Assembly: GCA_021773015.1 (NCBI GenBank)
Contig: JAJFKW010000001.1
Location: 2,401,305-2,465,304 of the forward strand
Reading direction: 5' to 3'
Length of the DNA: 64,000 bases
From: Woeseia sp.
Lineage (GTDB): Bacteria > Pseudomonadota > Gammaproteobacteria > Steroidobacterales > Woeseiaceae
Each line of letters begins with the position of its first letter. Position 1 is the first letter of the stretch. This document shows positions 1-11,631 of the stretch, in pieces. The translations under genes were made by a program, and so were the position numbers. The notes beneath the pieces are model-generated. The model ran no database searches and had not been told where the DNA came from. It worked only from the letters and a program-made list of their open reading frames with translations.

Positions 1-290
1 CGAATCTAACCGAGACCCTGCATCGAGCGTCTGTTTCGGCAACAGCTACTTGTTAGCTTATCACCTAAGCTATTGGTTTCAGAGATTTTTACGTCTGTTT
101 CCCCATGTAGTTTTTGGTCCAGCTTCGAGCGACACATTTACCTCTGGATCCACGTAAAACGCTGTCTCACGCCAATGCACTTGTGAAACTTCAAGGGTCG
201 CCTTTGGACGTGATGGCAGTCATTCGCGATCGACATTGCCTGACGTGATCTGTGTGACTGGGCACTAGCTATTACAGCCAATCAAACAAA
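1..290. other. Left-edge stretch with no gene seen
   Basis: No open frame of useful length, RNA fold or repeat was recognised here on either strand. The only structured element nearby is the katG terminator that begins at 291. A gene truncated by the window edge is not supported in any frame. Confidence 0.5.
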
Positions 291-317
291 GACGGCGGCG
301 CCTTTCGCGCCGCCGTC
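291..317 (-). terminator. Rho-independent terminator of katG
   Basis: A perfect 10-bp GC-rich stem (GACGGCGGCG at 291-300, CGCCGCCGTC at 308-317) encloses a 7-base loop. Read on the minus strand, the stem is followed by TTTGTTTG. It lies 18 bases past the katG stop codon, so it should end that transcript. Confidence 0.85.
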
Positions 318-334
318 CGTACTATCTTGAACTG

Positions 335-2922
<2,588 letters not shown>

Positions 2923-4266
2923 TCAGAGCGAGACGGTAAAGTCTGCATCCGTTTTCGCGCGTATCTCGTCCAATGAAACCTCGGACATTGTCTTCGTCAG
3001 GTTCATTACGCCCTCTTCGAATCGAAACACCGCAAGATCCGTGATCAGGACGTCGACCGCGCGGGCAGCGGTCAGAGGAAGCGTGCAATTCGCAGTTACT
3101 TTCGATCGACCGGAGCGGTCGACATGCGTCATCGTGACGATCAGTTTTTTTGCACCTGACGCCAAGTCCATCGCGCCGCCTACGCCCAATAGCGGCTTGC
3201 CGGGCACGGTCCAGTTCGCGAGACTGCCATGCTGATCGACTTGCAATCCGCCCATGATGGCGACATCGACGTGACCTCCTCGGATCATGCCGAACGACAC
3301 GGTGCTATCGAAATAACTGGACCCGGGTAATGCCGTAACGGGAATTTTTCCGGCGTTCACCGGGTAGTCCATCGCACCACCCGTTGCTGGCTCAGGACCG
3401 ACGCCAAGCATGCCGTTTTCCGTGTGCATGATAATGCCGTCTTCGGCATCGATTAGGTCGGCCACTAACGTCGGAATGCCAATACCAAGATTGACGACAT
3501 CACCACGACTGAGTTCACCAAGCGCCGCCTTCGCCATGCTCATTCTGACGCCGTCGACTTTTTTCAGACTGTTTGCGACTGACGATGACGACCCCAGATC
3601 ATCAACGGAAATACTAGCTTGCACCAAGTAGTCAACAAAGCATCCTGGCGTGTGAATTTGCTCGGGAAGCAATTCTCCGACAGCCACGATATCTTCGACT
3701 TCTGCAATGACTAAATCTGCCGCCGTCGCGGCCGCAACATTAAAATTGCTCTCGGTCATGCGGTACTGCAGGTTTCCTGCGGTGTCGCCTTTCCAAGCGC
3801 GAATAAACGCTACGTCGCCGCGCAGCGGCTCCACGAAAATCATGTCTTTACCTGCGATGACGCGCGTCTCGCGGCCAGCAGCGAGAGGTGTGTTTGCGGC
3901 GGTCGGTGTAAAAAACCCACCGAGACCCGCGCCGCCGGCTCGCAAAGCTTCACTCAAAGTCCCTTGCGGCAGTAACTCGACCTCTATCTCACCTGATTGT
4001 GCGGCAGCGACTGCCTCAGGGTTGCTTGTAAAGTAGGATCCAATTGCTTTTTTTATTTGGTGATTCCGTAGCAGGCGGCCGCCGCCTAACCCTGGTTCGC
4101 CGACGTTGTTACCGATATAGGTAAGATCTCTGACATCGGTCTCGGCTAGTGCGTGCAACAAATGCACCGGGTTGCCAGTCATACCAAATCCGCCAGCGAT
4201 AATGATGTCGCCAACGCTCACTTTCTCGGCAGCTTCGTTTACGGAGATTTGTGGTACGTGCTTCAT
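2923..4266 (-). CDS. Fused A/B-subunit 3-oxoacid CoA-transferase
   Basis: Family I CoA-transferase that moves CoA between acyl-CoA and a 3-oxo or dicarboxylic acid; cytosolic, 447 residues. Residues 1-215 match subunit A (glycine-rich GGFGMTGNP near 25-33) and 240-447 match subunit B. The catalytic glutamate is Glu283 in the HTENGMLG motif. In many bacteria the two subunits are separate genes, so this is a fusion like mitochondrial SCOT. It lies on the minus strand with an FmdB-like protein and a hydroxyacid dehydrogenase, divergent from a TRAP/2-oxoacid dehydrogenase cluster. A role in activating an organic acid is therefore inferred; the substrate is unknown. No clear ribosome site precedes the ATG. 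Confidence 0.85.
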   Translation of the reverse strand: MKHVPQISVNEAAEKVSVGDIIIAGGFGMTGNPVHLLHALAETDVRDLTYIGNNVGEPGLGGGRLLRNHQIKKAIGSYFTSNPEAVAAAQSGEIEVELLPQGTLSEALRAGGAGLGGFFTPTAANTPLAAGRETRVIAGKDMIFVEPLRGDVAFIRAWKGDTAGNLQYRMTESNFNVAAATAADLVIAEVEDIVAVGELLPEQIHTPGCFVDYLVQASISVDDLGSSSSVANSLKKVDGVRMSMAKAALGELSRGDVVNLGIGIPTLVADLIDAEDGIIMHTENGMLGVGPEPATGGAMDYPVNAGKIPVTALPGSSYFDSTVSFGMIRGGHVDVAIMGGLQVDQHGSLANWTVPGKPLLGVGGAMDLASGAKKLIVTMTHVDRSGRSKVTANCTLPLTAARAVDVLITDLAVFRFEEGVMNLTKTMSEVSLDEIRAKTDADFTVSL

Positions 4267-4434
4267 TTAGTCGGCTTGGTGTCGCAAACCCTGTTGTTGA
4301 TTGTGGGGATTTGTCCCGTGAGATGCTACACCGATTTCGGATTACTCTGTCGGCATCCTTTGTCACAGCATGCTCTATTTGAGTCTCGCTAGGGTGATTG
4401 GCAAACGAAAATTACGGCGGCGCAACGACGTCGA

Positions 4435-4722
4435 CTAGTGCTTGTGACCGCAACCGTTTCTTTGTTTTGCGCTCTGGTGTCGATGTGGCTGTCCGGTCGC
4501 ACAGCCGCATGCGGTAGCCGCGGCACTGTTTTTGTTAACGACGGCACTTCGCCTAAGCCCTTTGAGTTTGATGCCAATGCCGCCAGTGATAATGCGCCTG
4601 ACCGGCTCACCAGATTGAGGATCGATTTTCAATGGATCGTCCATCATCCGTTGGAACAGCTCAAAGCGGCGCGGTTCGCTCTCGGCGTCAGCCGGAATAG
4701 TTTCATAAACGTAGGTCGGCAT
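4435..4722 (-). CDS. FmdB-like small protein, zinc ribbon lost
   Basis: A 95-residue protein starting MPTYVYET, like the FmdB/CxxC-CxxC-SSSS family, and keeping the FELFQRM, GEPVRRII and glycine turn of that fold. The two CxxC pairs that bind zinc in standard members are replaced (PADAESEP and DPQSGEP). The only cysteines are ACGC near residue 72, in a His/Cys-rich tail that ends CGHKH. Function unknown for the family; a metal-binding or regulatory role is a guess. RBS AGAGGA precedes the ATG by 4 bases. It lies just downstream of the hydroxyacid dehydrogenase on the same strand. Confidence 0.7.
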   Translation of the reverse strand: MPTYVYETIPADAESEPRRFELFQRMMDDPLKIDPQSGEPVRRIITGGIGIKLKGLRRSAVVNKNSAAATACGCATGQPHRHQSAKQRNGCGHKH

Positions 4723-4757
4723 ACCGTCCTCTTACGGGTTGTTAGATGCTTACAGGA

Positions 4758-5708
4758 TCACGCAGGTTGCAGACCGTCGTCAACCTCGACGTTCTCCGAT
4801 TCGAGTTCTTCAATGCCCGAACATTTTGCCATGTAGTCAAGCACAATGCTGAAGTCCATTGTTGTGCGGTTGCCGTGACCCATTGACTGCTGAATAACGT
4901 CCCGTGTCGCATTGGCGACCGGCATTGGCACTTCGTACTCCCTGGCAAGTCCTAACCCTAAATCCATATCTTTGCGCATGAGTTCTGGAGTGAAAGTAAC
5001 GCTGTAGTCAAGATTCGCCCAGCCTGGTGTCTTGTACTTTGAAAAAATGGAACCCATCACGCTGTTATTGATGAACTCAAGGAATGCATGTCGTGGCACA
5101 CCGGCTTTCTGCGCAAGGATAGAAAGTTCTGCGAGAGACTGTGTCACAACACCAAGATACACGTTGTGACAGATCTTCATCGTGCGTGCGAGCTCGCCTT
5201 CGCCAACGTAAGTCACTCCGAGCCCGGCGATGATCTCTTGATATGGCCGAACTGTTTCGAACAGATCTTTAGGACCGGACGTAACGAGCGCTAGTTTACC
5301 GGCTTTGACGCACTTGCCGTTACCGCTGACCGGTGATGCAATGTATTGAGCGCTGCGTGCTTCCAGTTCCAGCCGAATCTCGGCAGACGCCTCGACAGAA
5401 ATGCTGGAACACTCCACGAAAATCTTTGGCGTTGCAGCGCCGGATAACACACCATTTTCGCCGAACAACACCTCTTTTACGTCTGCTGATGTAGAAACCA
5501 TCGAGAAAACGATGTCCCGTTCACCCAAGTCGCTCAGATTGTCGACAATTTTCGCACCGTGCTCGGACAACGGCTCAGCCTTGGACCGCGTCCGATTCCA
5601 CACCGCCAAATCGCAGCCACCCTTGGCCAAACGTTCAGCCATGGGGTATCCCATACGACCCATGCCGACCCAGCCGAGAGTGTAATTCGAAATATCTTTG
5701 CTGCTCAT
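4758..5708 (-). CDS. NAD(P)-dependent beta-hydroxyacid dehydrogenase (3-HIBDH family)
   Basis: Oxidises a beta-hydroxyacid to the semialdehyde or reduces the reverse, as 3-hydroxyisobutyrate and tartronate-semialdehyde enzymes do; 316 residues, cytosolic. The Rossmann motif GWVGMGRMG is at 12-20, a substrate-binding segment SPVSGNGK at 125-132, and the catalytic lysine Lys178 with Asn182 in a KxxxN arrangement. RBS AGGAGAG lies 7 bases before the ATG. First gene of the minus-strand transcript that diverges from the M24 gene. The neighbouring semialdehyde dehydrogenase on the other strand could take its product, which is inference. Confidence 0.85.
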   Translation of the reverse strand: MSSKDISNYTLGWVGMGRMGYPMAERLAKGGCDLAVWNRTRSKAEPLSEHGAKIVDNLSDLGERDIVFSMVSTSADVKEVLFGENGVLSGAATPKIFVECSSISVEASAEIRLELEARSAQYIASPVSGNGKCVKAGKLALVTSGPKDLFETVRPYQEIIAGLGVTYVGEGELARTMKICHNVYLGVVTQSLAELSILAQKAGVPRHAFLEFINNSVMGSIFSKYKTPGWANLDYSVTFTPELMRKDMDLGLGLAREYEVPMPVANATRDVIQQSMGHGNRTTMDFSIVLDYMAKCSGIEELESENVEVDDGLQPA

Positions 5709-5792
5709 ATGTGTACTCTCCTGACGGGCAAATCAATTGGATTGTCGATCCGGCTCCTACGGCGCTGCAGAAGAAAAGCGGTACCCTAGAAT

Positions 5793-5907
5793 GCGCACGT
5801 GTGCACCTTAGCAACACACAACTGGGGTTGCAAGTGCCGACAAAGGATCAATTTACATGGGTTGTTGACCTTGCTCTGTTGACAGCCTGGCGCTATAGTG
5901 TGCACAC
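5793..5907. promoter_or_regulatory. Paired palindromes in divergent promoter region
   Basis: The 286-base gap between the two divergent operons holds two related palindromes. One is near-perfect at 5793-5806 (GCGCACGTGTGCAC with one further flanking match). The other is a perfect 10-mer GTGTGCACAC at 5898-5907. Both share GTGTGCAC and are about 100 bases apart. They look like operator sites for a dimeric regulator of the catabolic island; no regulator gene is adjacent. A TTGACA at 5879-5884 abuts the second site, but no well-spaced -10 was found. Confidence 0.45.
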
Positions 5908-5994
5908 GTATGCAGAATAATATAAGCCAAGCCTATTGGCAGGAGCGGGTGTAGATTTTAGAGTCTGCAAGAATCCCCAAAAAAGGACCAACGA

Positions 5995-7293
5995 ATGTCA
6001 AACTCTAGCGAGCCGACTGGTATTACTGCAGCAGACCTTGATCCACGTTGGAACTGGGACCGGCCTATCGCTGCGCCGGGACGCGCCAACGTCGACTTTG
6101 AGGAGCGCGTTGATTTTCGGCGTTTGCACCGCTACCGGATCGCGCGCGCGCAACAAGCGCTAGCCAGCTCCAAGCTCGGCGCCGTTTTGTGCTTTGACAA
6201 CAACAACATACGATATTTGACCAGTAGCGTTATTGGCGAATGGAGCCGTGACAAAATTTGTCGCTATACGCTGTTCACCGGCAGCGCAGACCCCTATTTG
6301 TGGGATTTCGGCTCCGCCGCTGCCCATCATCGGCTCTATGCACCGTGGCTAAAGACGGACCGTTGCCGTGCGGGAATGCTGGGGCTGCGCGGGTCGGTTT
6401 CAGAAGAGGCGAACCTATTTAAGAATGCCGCAAAGGAAATCGCTGATTTGCTGCGTTTTGAGGGTGTCGCCGACATGCCGCTCGGCGTAGATATCGTCGA
6501 GCCACCCATGCTCTTCGCACTACAGCAGGAAGGTCTCGATGTCAGGGATGCGCAGCAAACAATGCTCGACGCCCGCCAGATCAAAAGCATGGACGAAATT
6601 GTGTTGCTGAATCAATCCGCCGCAATGGTCGACGGCGCCTATCAATTGCTCGCCGAAGAGTTGAAGCCCGGTGCTCGTGAAAATGAAATGGTCGCTATCG
6701 CGAACAAGTTTCTGTACGACAACGGTTCGGATGACGTCGAAGCGATCAACGCGGTTTCGGGCGAACGTTGCGCACCGCACCCGCACAACTTTACAGACCG
6801 TATGTATCGACCGGGTGATCAGGCATTCTTCGACATCATCCAGTCCTACATGGGATATCGCACTTGCTACTACCGCACCTTGAATGTCGGCCTGGCGACC
6901 GCCGGGCAAAATGATGCCTACAAACAAGCAAGAGAATGGATCGACGTTGCCATCAACGCGGTTAAGCCGGGCGTCACGACGGACAAAATCGCGGCAATGT
7001 GGCCTGAGGCCACTGAGTTCGGTTTCGAAAGCGAAATGGAAGCCTTCGGGCTGCAGTTTGGACATGGCCTGGGACTTGCACTTCACGAGCGGCCCATTAT
7101 CAGTCGCTTAGTCTCCTTCGACCAACCGATCGAGCTGCAAGAAGGCATGGTATTCGCATTGGAGACCTATTGTCCTTCCGCAGACGGCAACGGCGCCGCA
7201 CGAATCGAAGAAGAAATTGTTGTCACCAAAGATGGCTGCCGGGTCATAACACTATTCCCAGCGCAAGATCTTTTCGTTGCGAATGCTTATTGA
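5995..7293 (+). CDS. M24 'pita-bread' family enzyme with altered metal site
   Basis: 432-residue member of the M24 fold, shared by aminopeptidase P, creatinase and the DMSP lyase DddP; cytosolic. The C-terminal domain (about 200-432) keeps four of five metal ligands: Asp280, His357 (GHGLGLALHE), Glu390 (MVFALETY) and Glu405. The second aspartate, normally in GYxSDxTRT, is Cys291 (GYRTCYYRT). It is the first gene of a run encoding a semialdehyde dehydrogenase, E1, E2 and a TRAP transporter, so it is more likely a catabolic lyase or hydrolase than a housekeeping peptidase (inference). RBS AAGGA precedes the ATG by about 8 bases. Confidence 0.8.
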   Translation: MSNSSEPTGITAADLDPRWNWDRPIAAPGRANVDFEERVDFRRLHRYRIARAQQALASSKLGAVLCFDNNNIRYLTSSVIGEWSRDKICRYTLFTGSADPYLWDFGSAAAHHRLYAPWLKTDRCRAGMLGLRGSVSEEANLFKNAAKEIADLLRFEGVADMPLGVDIVEPPMLFALQQEGLDVRDAQQTMLDARQIKSMDEIVLLNQSAAMVDGAYQLLAEELKPGARENEMVAIANKFLYDNGSDDVEAINAVSGERCAPHPHNFTDRMYRPGDQAFFDIIQSYMGYRTCYYRTLNVGLATAGQNDAYKQAREWIDVAINAVKPGVTTDKIAAMWPEATEFGFESEMEAFGLQFGHGLGLALHERPIISRLVSFDQPIELQEGMVFALETYCPSADGNGAARIEEEIVVTKDGCRVITLFPAQDLFVANAY

Positions 7294-7299
7294 TTGGCT

Positions 7300-8760
7300 A
7301 TGTCGGCAATGAGTGACGGATTAATCAAGAGCATACCAAAGGATCTGTTCATAGGCGGAGAATGGCGTGACTCTTCTGATGGCGCTCGCTTCGAAGTTCG
7401 CGATCCAGCAACTGAAGACGTGATTGCATTGGTCGCCAGTGCAACAGCGGATGATGCGACGGCAGCAGTAACAGCCGCCTTTGCCGCAGGTCCCGATTGG
7501 GCCGCGCGCGCTCCCGCGGAGCGCGCCGATATATTGCGCAAGTCCTATGATTTAATGATAGAAAGAGCGGACGATTACGCGACGATAATCTCCCGTGAAG
7601 AGGGCAAAACACTCACGGAAGGCCGCGGCGAAGTAAATTACGCAGCGAGCTTTATGCGTTGGTTTGCAGAGGAAGCAGTGCGTTACAGCGGCCGATTTGG
7701 ACGCGCGCCGGCCGGCACTAACAATATCCTTGTACAGCACAAACCCGTCGGCGTGTCGCTACTCATTACGCCCTGGAACTTCCCGGCAGCGATGGCAACG
7801 CGAAAAATCGCACCAGCACTTGCCGCAGGTTGCACTACCATTCTCAAGCCGGCATCGGAAACCCCGTTGACTGCACTAATGCTTGCATCTTTATATGAAG
7901 AAGCGGGAGTACCCGCGGGCGTGGTGAATATCTTACCGTCTCGCAATTCGTCGGTGATCTCCAATACGATCATGAGCGATGACCGAACGCGCAAAGTATC
8001 ATTCACGGGATCCACCGAAGTCGGCAGAATTCTCCTGGCGAAAGCCGCCGACAGAGTCATCAATTGTTCAATGGAGCTTGGCGGTAACGCACCTTTCATA
8101 GTGCTGGATGATGCCGACCTCGAAGTGAGCATTGACGCAGCGTTGGTCGCCAAAATACGTAATGCCGGGGAGTCCTGCATTGGTGCGAATCGTTTTTACG
8201 TTCACTCGTCCATCATCAATGAATTTTCCAAACGACTAAGCGACAAGATGCACCGCTTGAAAGTCGGACCCGGTCTAACACCTGGGGTCGACGTTGGCCC
8301 TTTGGTAAACGCGGATACGCGTGACAAAGTCGAAGCACTTGTGGACCAGGCAGCGAATCTGGGTGCTAGCGTACTAACAGGTGGTCGGCGCTCTGGTAAG
8401 ACCGGCTATTTTTACGAGCCTACCGTCATGGTCGACATTCCAGCAGAAGCAGAAATTTTGCACACCGAAATATTCGGTCCTGTCGCGACTGTCGTACCGT
8501 TCGAAGACGACGACCAAGTTGTTGAAATGGCGAATAACACAATATTTGGCCTAGCTGCATATGTCTGTGGAAGAGATATCGGCCGCGCACTTGCAGTCGC
8601 GGATCGTATAGACGCTGGAGTTATGGGAATTAACCGGGGCTTCATCTCGGACACGTCCGCACCTTTCGGTGGTTTCAAGCAAAGCGGCGTCGGGCGTGAA
8701 GGTTCGCAAGAAGGTCTTCACGAGTTTCTCGAAACTAAATACATTGCCGTCGACTGGTAA
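7300..8760 (+). CDS. Succinate-semialdehyde-type aldehyde dehydrogenase
   Basis: NAD(P)-dependent aldehyde dehydrogenase, about 486 residues, closest in pattern to GabD succinate-semialdehyde dehydrogenases. The cofactor segment TPWNFP, the general base Glu259 (MELGGNAP) and nucleophile Cys293 (NAGESCIGANR) are present. The stop of the M24 gene lies 6 bases upstream, implying translational coupling. An in-frame TTG at 7294 and an ATG at 7309 are alternative starts; none has a clear ribosome site. It probably oxidises the semialdehyde made in this pathway, whose identity is unknown. Confidence 0.88.
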   Translation: MSAMSDGLIKSIPKDLFIGGEWRDSSDGARFEVRDPATEDVIALVASATADDATAAVTAAFAAGPDWAARAPAERADILRKSYDLMIERADDYATIISREEGKTLTEGRGEVNYAASFMRWFAEEAVRYSGRFGRAPAGTNNILVQHKPVGVSLLITPWNFPAAMATRKIAPALAAGCTTILKPASETPLTALMLASLYEEAGVPAGVVNILPSRNSSVISNTIMSDDRTRKVSFTGSTEVGRILLAKAADRVINCSMELGGNAPFIVLDDADLEVSIDAALVAKIRNAGESCIGANRFYVHSSIINEFSKRLSDKMHRLKVGPGLTPGVDVGPLVNADTRDKVEALVDQAANLGASVLTGGRRSGKTGYFYEPTVMVDIPAEAEILHTEIFGPVATVVPFEDDDQVVEMANNTIFGLAAYVCGRDIGRALAVADRIDAGVMGINRGFISDTSAPFGGFKQSGVGREGSQEGLHEFLETKYIAVDW

Positions 8761-8803
8761 CCAGGCCAGCAAGCACGCAATAGCAACGAAGGTAATTTTC
8801 GCA

Positions 8804-10999
8804 ATGTCCAGAACGAAGCAACTCAAGTTGCCGGCCGAATGGCTAGAGTTCAGCGCCACAGCCAAAGACTGGGATCTACTGGGGGCACCCGAGCTTCGCA
8901 AGATGCTCAACCACATGCACATTATTCGTGCCTTCGAAGAAGAAATGCTGGATTTGGATCGGCAAGGTTTGGCGCACGGGCCGGTGCATGTCAGTGTCGG
9001 CCAGGAAGGTGCAATGGTTGCTGCAATGTCCAGCTTGCACTCTACCGATCTCGTCAACGGCTCACACCGTGGGCACCACGTTTTTCTTGGCAAGTGCCTG
9101 AATCACGTACAGCCGCGAGGCTACGATCCGATTTCCGATCAAATTCCGGACGCAATTGATAACCTGCTTTACCGAACAATGGCGGAAATATTGGGGCTCA
9201 GTCCAGGCTATTGCGAAGGACGCGGCGGCTCAATGCATCTGCGCTGGGACGAAGCCGGCGTCATTGGAACCAACGCAATCGTGGGTGGCGGGGTACCACT
9301 GGCAAACGGCGCAGCCTGGTCATTACAAAGAGACGGCGACGACGGCGTAGCGGTTACCTGTTTTGGTGACGGCTCCTGCCACATAGGCAATGTCCTTGAA
9401 TCGCTCAATCTTGCTGCGCTATACAACCTGCCGATTTGTTTTCTCATCGAGAACAATCATTACGCGGTTTCAACCACACTTGACGAAGAAGCGCGTGAAA
9501 CGCGAATGTCGTCACGTGGTTTGGCGTTCGGCATCCCGTCGTTTCGTGTTGATGGCATGGATCCGGTTGCGGTTCGCATTGCAACCGAACATGTCGTCGA
9601 TCTACTGCGGGCCGGCAACGGGCCCGCCGTACTTGAACTCGATGTCTATCGCTATTACCACCACAGTGGCGGGCTCCCTGGCAGTGCATTCGGTTACCGT
9701 ACGAAACTAGAAGAACAAGAAGCGCGTGATCGCGACGCGATTGTGTATTTGGAGAACGGCCTGCTCGACCGAGAGTGGCTAAGCGAAGCACAGCTACAGG
9801 CGATAAAAGACAACGCGTCGGGCTGCGTTAAAAAAGCGTCGCAACGCCTAACTGAAGAAGTCGGCGGCAAAAGGAAGATCATCGACTCGCTCTGGCCAGA
9901 CGTCGGATTTCGCGACAGCGGACTTCGTGGCGACCTTTGCGAGTTCGAGCAAATCGAATTTGTGGAGCAAGAAAACTACAGCGGCGACATTCGGACGGTC
10001 AAATTCGTAGACACCATGGCAAAGGGCATGGTGCGTCGATTCGAATCGGATGATCGGTATTTTGTTATGGGCGAGGATGTACACAAACTACGTGGTGGTA
10101 CCAACGGTGCGACGAAGGGAATACCGGAACGCTGGCCCGATCGTTGTATCCCAACGCCAATCGCAGAACACGGTTTCGTCGGCTTATGCGGTGGTGTCGC
10201 AATGGTCGGCAAGTATCGTCCAATTGTTGAATTGATGTATCCGGACTTCGGCTTGGTCGCGGCGGATCAGCTATTCAATCAAATTGCGAAAGCGCGGCAC
10301 ATGTTTGGCGGCCACTCGCCCGTGCCGCTGGTGCTCAGGACAAAGATCGCATTAGGCAGCGGTTACGGCTCACAGCACTCTATGGACCCGGCAGGCTTGT
10401 TTGCGATGTGGCCCGGTTGGCGCATTGTCGCGCCGTCGACGCCTTTTGATTACATCGGATTGATGAATTCGGCCTTGCAATGCGAAGACCCTGTCATGGT
10501 GATCGAACACGTCGAGTTGTACAACACGAAGGGGCCCGGCGCCGACGGAGACTACGACTATTTCATTCCGCTCGGCAAGGCCAAAGTCGTTCGATCTGGA
10601 AAATCCATGACGATACTCACCTACTTGACTATGGTCGAAAAAGCGGTGCGCGCGGCGGAATTATTAGGTATTGATGCGGAAGTCATAGACCTGCGCTCCC
10701 TTGATCGCGGCAGCCTGGACTGGGACACGATTGGCGCAAGCGTTAGGAAAACCAACCACGTCGTCATGCTCGAACAAGGTCCGTTGACGACGTCCTATGG
10801 CGCCATGCTGACCGACGAACTGCAGCGTCGCTTTTTCGATGACCTCGATCATCCGGTGCGGCGAATTCATGGCGGCGAAGCAAGCCCAAGCGTCTCCAAA
10901 GTCCTCGAAAGAGCAGCATTTGTCGGCGACGAAGAAATCGTTGCCGGACTTCAGGAGATGCTTGCCGACCAGGGATCGCCACTGGCTGCCACCGGCTGA
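8804..10999 (+). CDS. Fused E1 alpha/beta of a 2-oxoacid dehydrogenase complex
   Basis: Thiamine-diphosphate E1 that decarboxylates a 2-oxoacid and passes the acyl group to lipoyl-E2. Residues 1-400 form the alpha part, with the ThDP/Mg motif GDGSCHIGN at 188-196 ending in IENN near 215-218. Residues about 435-731 form the beta part (MGEDV, PIAEHGFVG). In branched-chain and acetoin complexes the subunits are usually separate, so this is a natural fusion of 731 residues. The ATG at 8804 follows GAAGG and matches the start of homology; the frame is open further upstream but overlaps the dehydrogenase gene. The E2 gene follows; no E3 (dihydrolipoamide dehydrogenase) gene is in the cluster. Confidence 0.88.
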   Translation: MSRTKQLKLPAEWLEFSATAKDWDLLGAPELRKMLNHMHIIRAFEEEMLDLDRQGLAHGPVHVSVGQEGAMVAAMSSLHSTDLVNGSHRGHHVFLGKCLNHVQPRGYDPISDQIPDAIDNLLYRTMAEILGLSPGYCEGRGGSMHLRWDEAGVIGTNAIVGGGVPLANGAAWSLQRDGDDGVAVTCFGDGSCHIGNVLESLNLAALYNLPICFLIENNHYAVSTTLDEEARETRMSSRGLAFGIPSFRVDGMDPVAVRIATEHVVDLLRAGNGPAVLELDVYRYYHHSGGLPGSAFGYRTKLEEQEARDRDAIVYLENGLLDREWLSEAQLQAIKDNASGCVKKASQRLTEEVGGKRKIIDSLWPDVGFRDSGLRGDLCEFEQIEFVEQENYSGDIRTVKFVDTMAKGMVRRFESDDRYFVMGEDVHKLRGGTNGATKGIPERWPDRCIPTPIAEHGFVGLCGGVAMVGKYRPIVELMYPDFGLVAADQLFNQIAKARHMFGGHSPVPLVLRTKIALGSGYGSQHSMDPAGLFAMWPGWRIVAPSTPFDYIGLMNSALQCEDPVMVIEHVELYNTKGPGADGDYDYFIPLGKAKVVRSGKSMTILTYLTMVEKAVRAAELLGIDAEVIDLRSLDRGSLDWDTIGASVRKTNHVVMLEQGPLTTSYGAMLTDELQRRFFDDLDHPVRRIHGGEASPSVSKVLERAAFVGDEEIVAGLQEMLADQGSPLAATG

Positions 11000-11002
11000 C
11001 GA

Positions 11003-11566
11003 ATGCAGACTAAACCCTCTCAATTGGATGTGTCGCCGCACGGACTACCAGGACTTCGCGGCACCGATCACCTTGGCTTTACGGTTCCTGATGTTGACCA
11101 AGCGACGGACTTTTTTGTCAACGTTATTGGCTGCAAGCAATTTTATCGTGACGGACCTTTTCAGTCGCAAGATAACTGGATGGCCGACTATCTAAATGTA
11201 CATCCCGCTGCCGTCATCAGAAAAATACGTTGGCTACGATGTGCAAATGGACCCAACTTTGAGATCTTTGAATATGAAGTACGAGATCAAGTGACCAGCC
11301 CACCTAAAAACAGCGATGTCGGCGGTCACCACCTGGCCTTTTACGTAGATGATTTCGACGCAGCGCTGCAACATCTGAAACGGCACAATCTGCGCATCCT
11401 TGGAGAGCCGACAGTTCGTACGACCGGACCGAATGCAGGGCAAACCTGGTTATATTTTTTGGCGCCATGGGGTATGCAGCTGGAACTTGTCAGCTACCCG
11501 GATGGCAAAGGTTACGAAAACGATTTCGAAAACAGACTTTGGCATCCGGCAATGCCCTACGCCTGA
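11003..11566 (+). CDS. VOC superfamily metalloprotein (glyoxalase/dioxygenase fold)
   Basis: 187-residue vicinal-oxygen-chelate protein with two beta-alpha-beta-beta-beta modules. Likely metal ligands are His23 (TDHLGF), Glu87 (NFEIFE), His110 (GGHHLAF) and Glu161 (MQLELVSY), the glyoxalase-I-like H-E-H-E set. The reaction cannot be named; isomerase, epimerase (for example methylmalonyl-CoA epimerase-like) or dioxygenase roles are all possible. The ATG is 3 bases after the E1 stop, so it is translationally coupled and sits between E1 and E2 of one complex, which suggests a pathway role. Confidence 0.8.
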   Translation: MQTKPSQLDVSPHGLPGLRGTDHLGFTVPDVDQATDFFVNVIGCKQFYRDGPFQSQDNWMADYLNVHPAAVIRKIRWLRCANGPNFEIFEYEVRDQVTSPPKNSDVGGHHLAFYVDDFDAALQHLKRHNLRILGEPTVRTTGPNAGQTWLYFLAPWGMQLELVSYPDGKGYENDFENRLWHPAMPYA

Positions 11567-11631
11567 TTCCCGACAGCGAGACAGAATGCGGTCGCGCAAA
11601 AATATGGGCGCGTCGTTGAGGAGAACAAGAA

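Noticed and set aside
8669-8803. Longer N-terminus for the fused E1
   Set aside because: It would overlap the aldehyde-dehydrogenase gene by 92 bases, and a better ATG with GAAGG lies at 8804.
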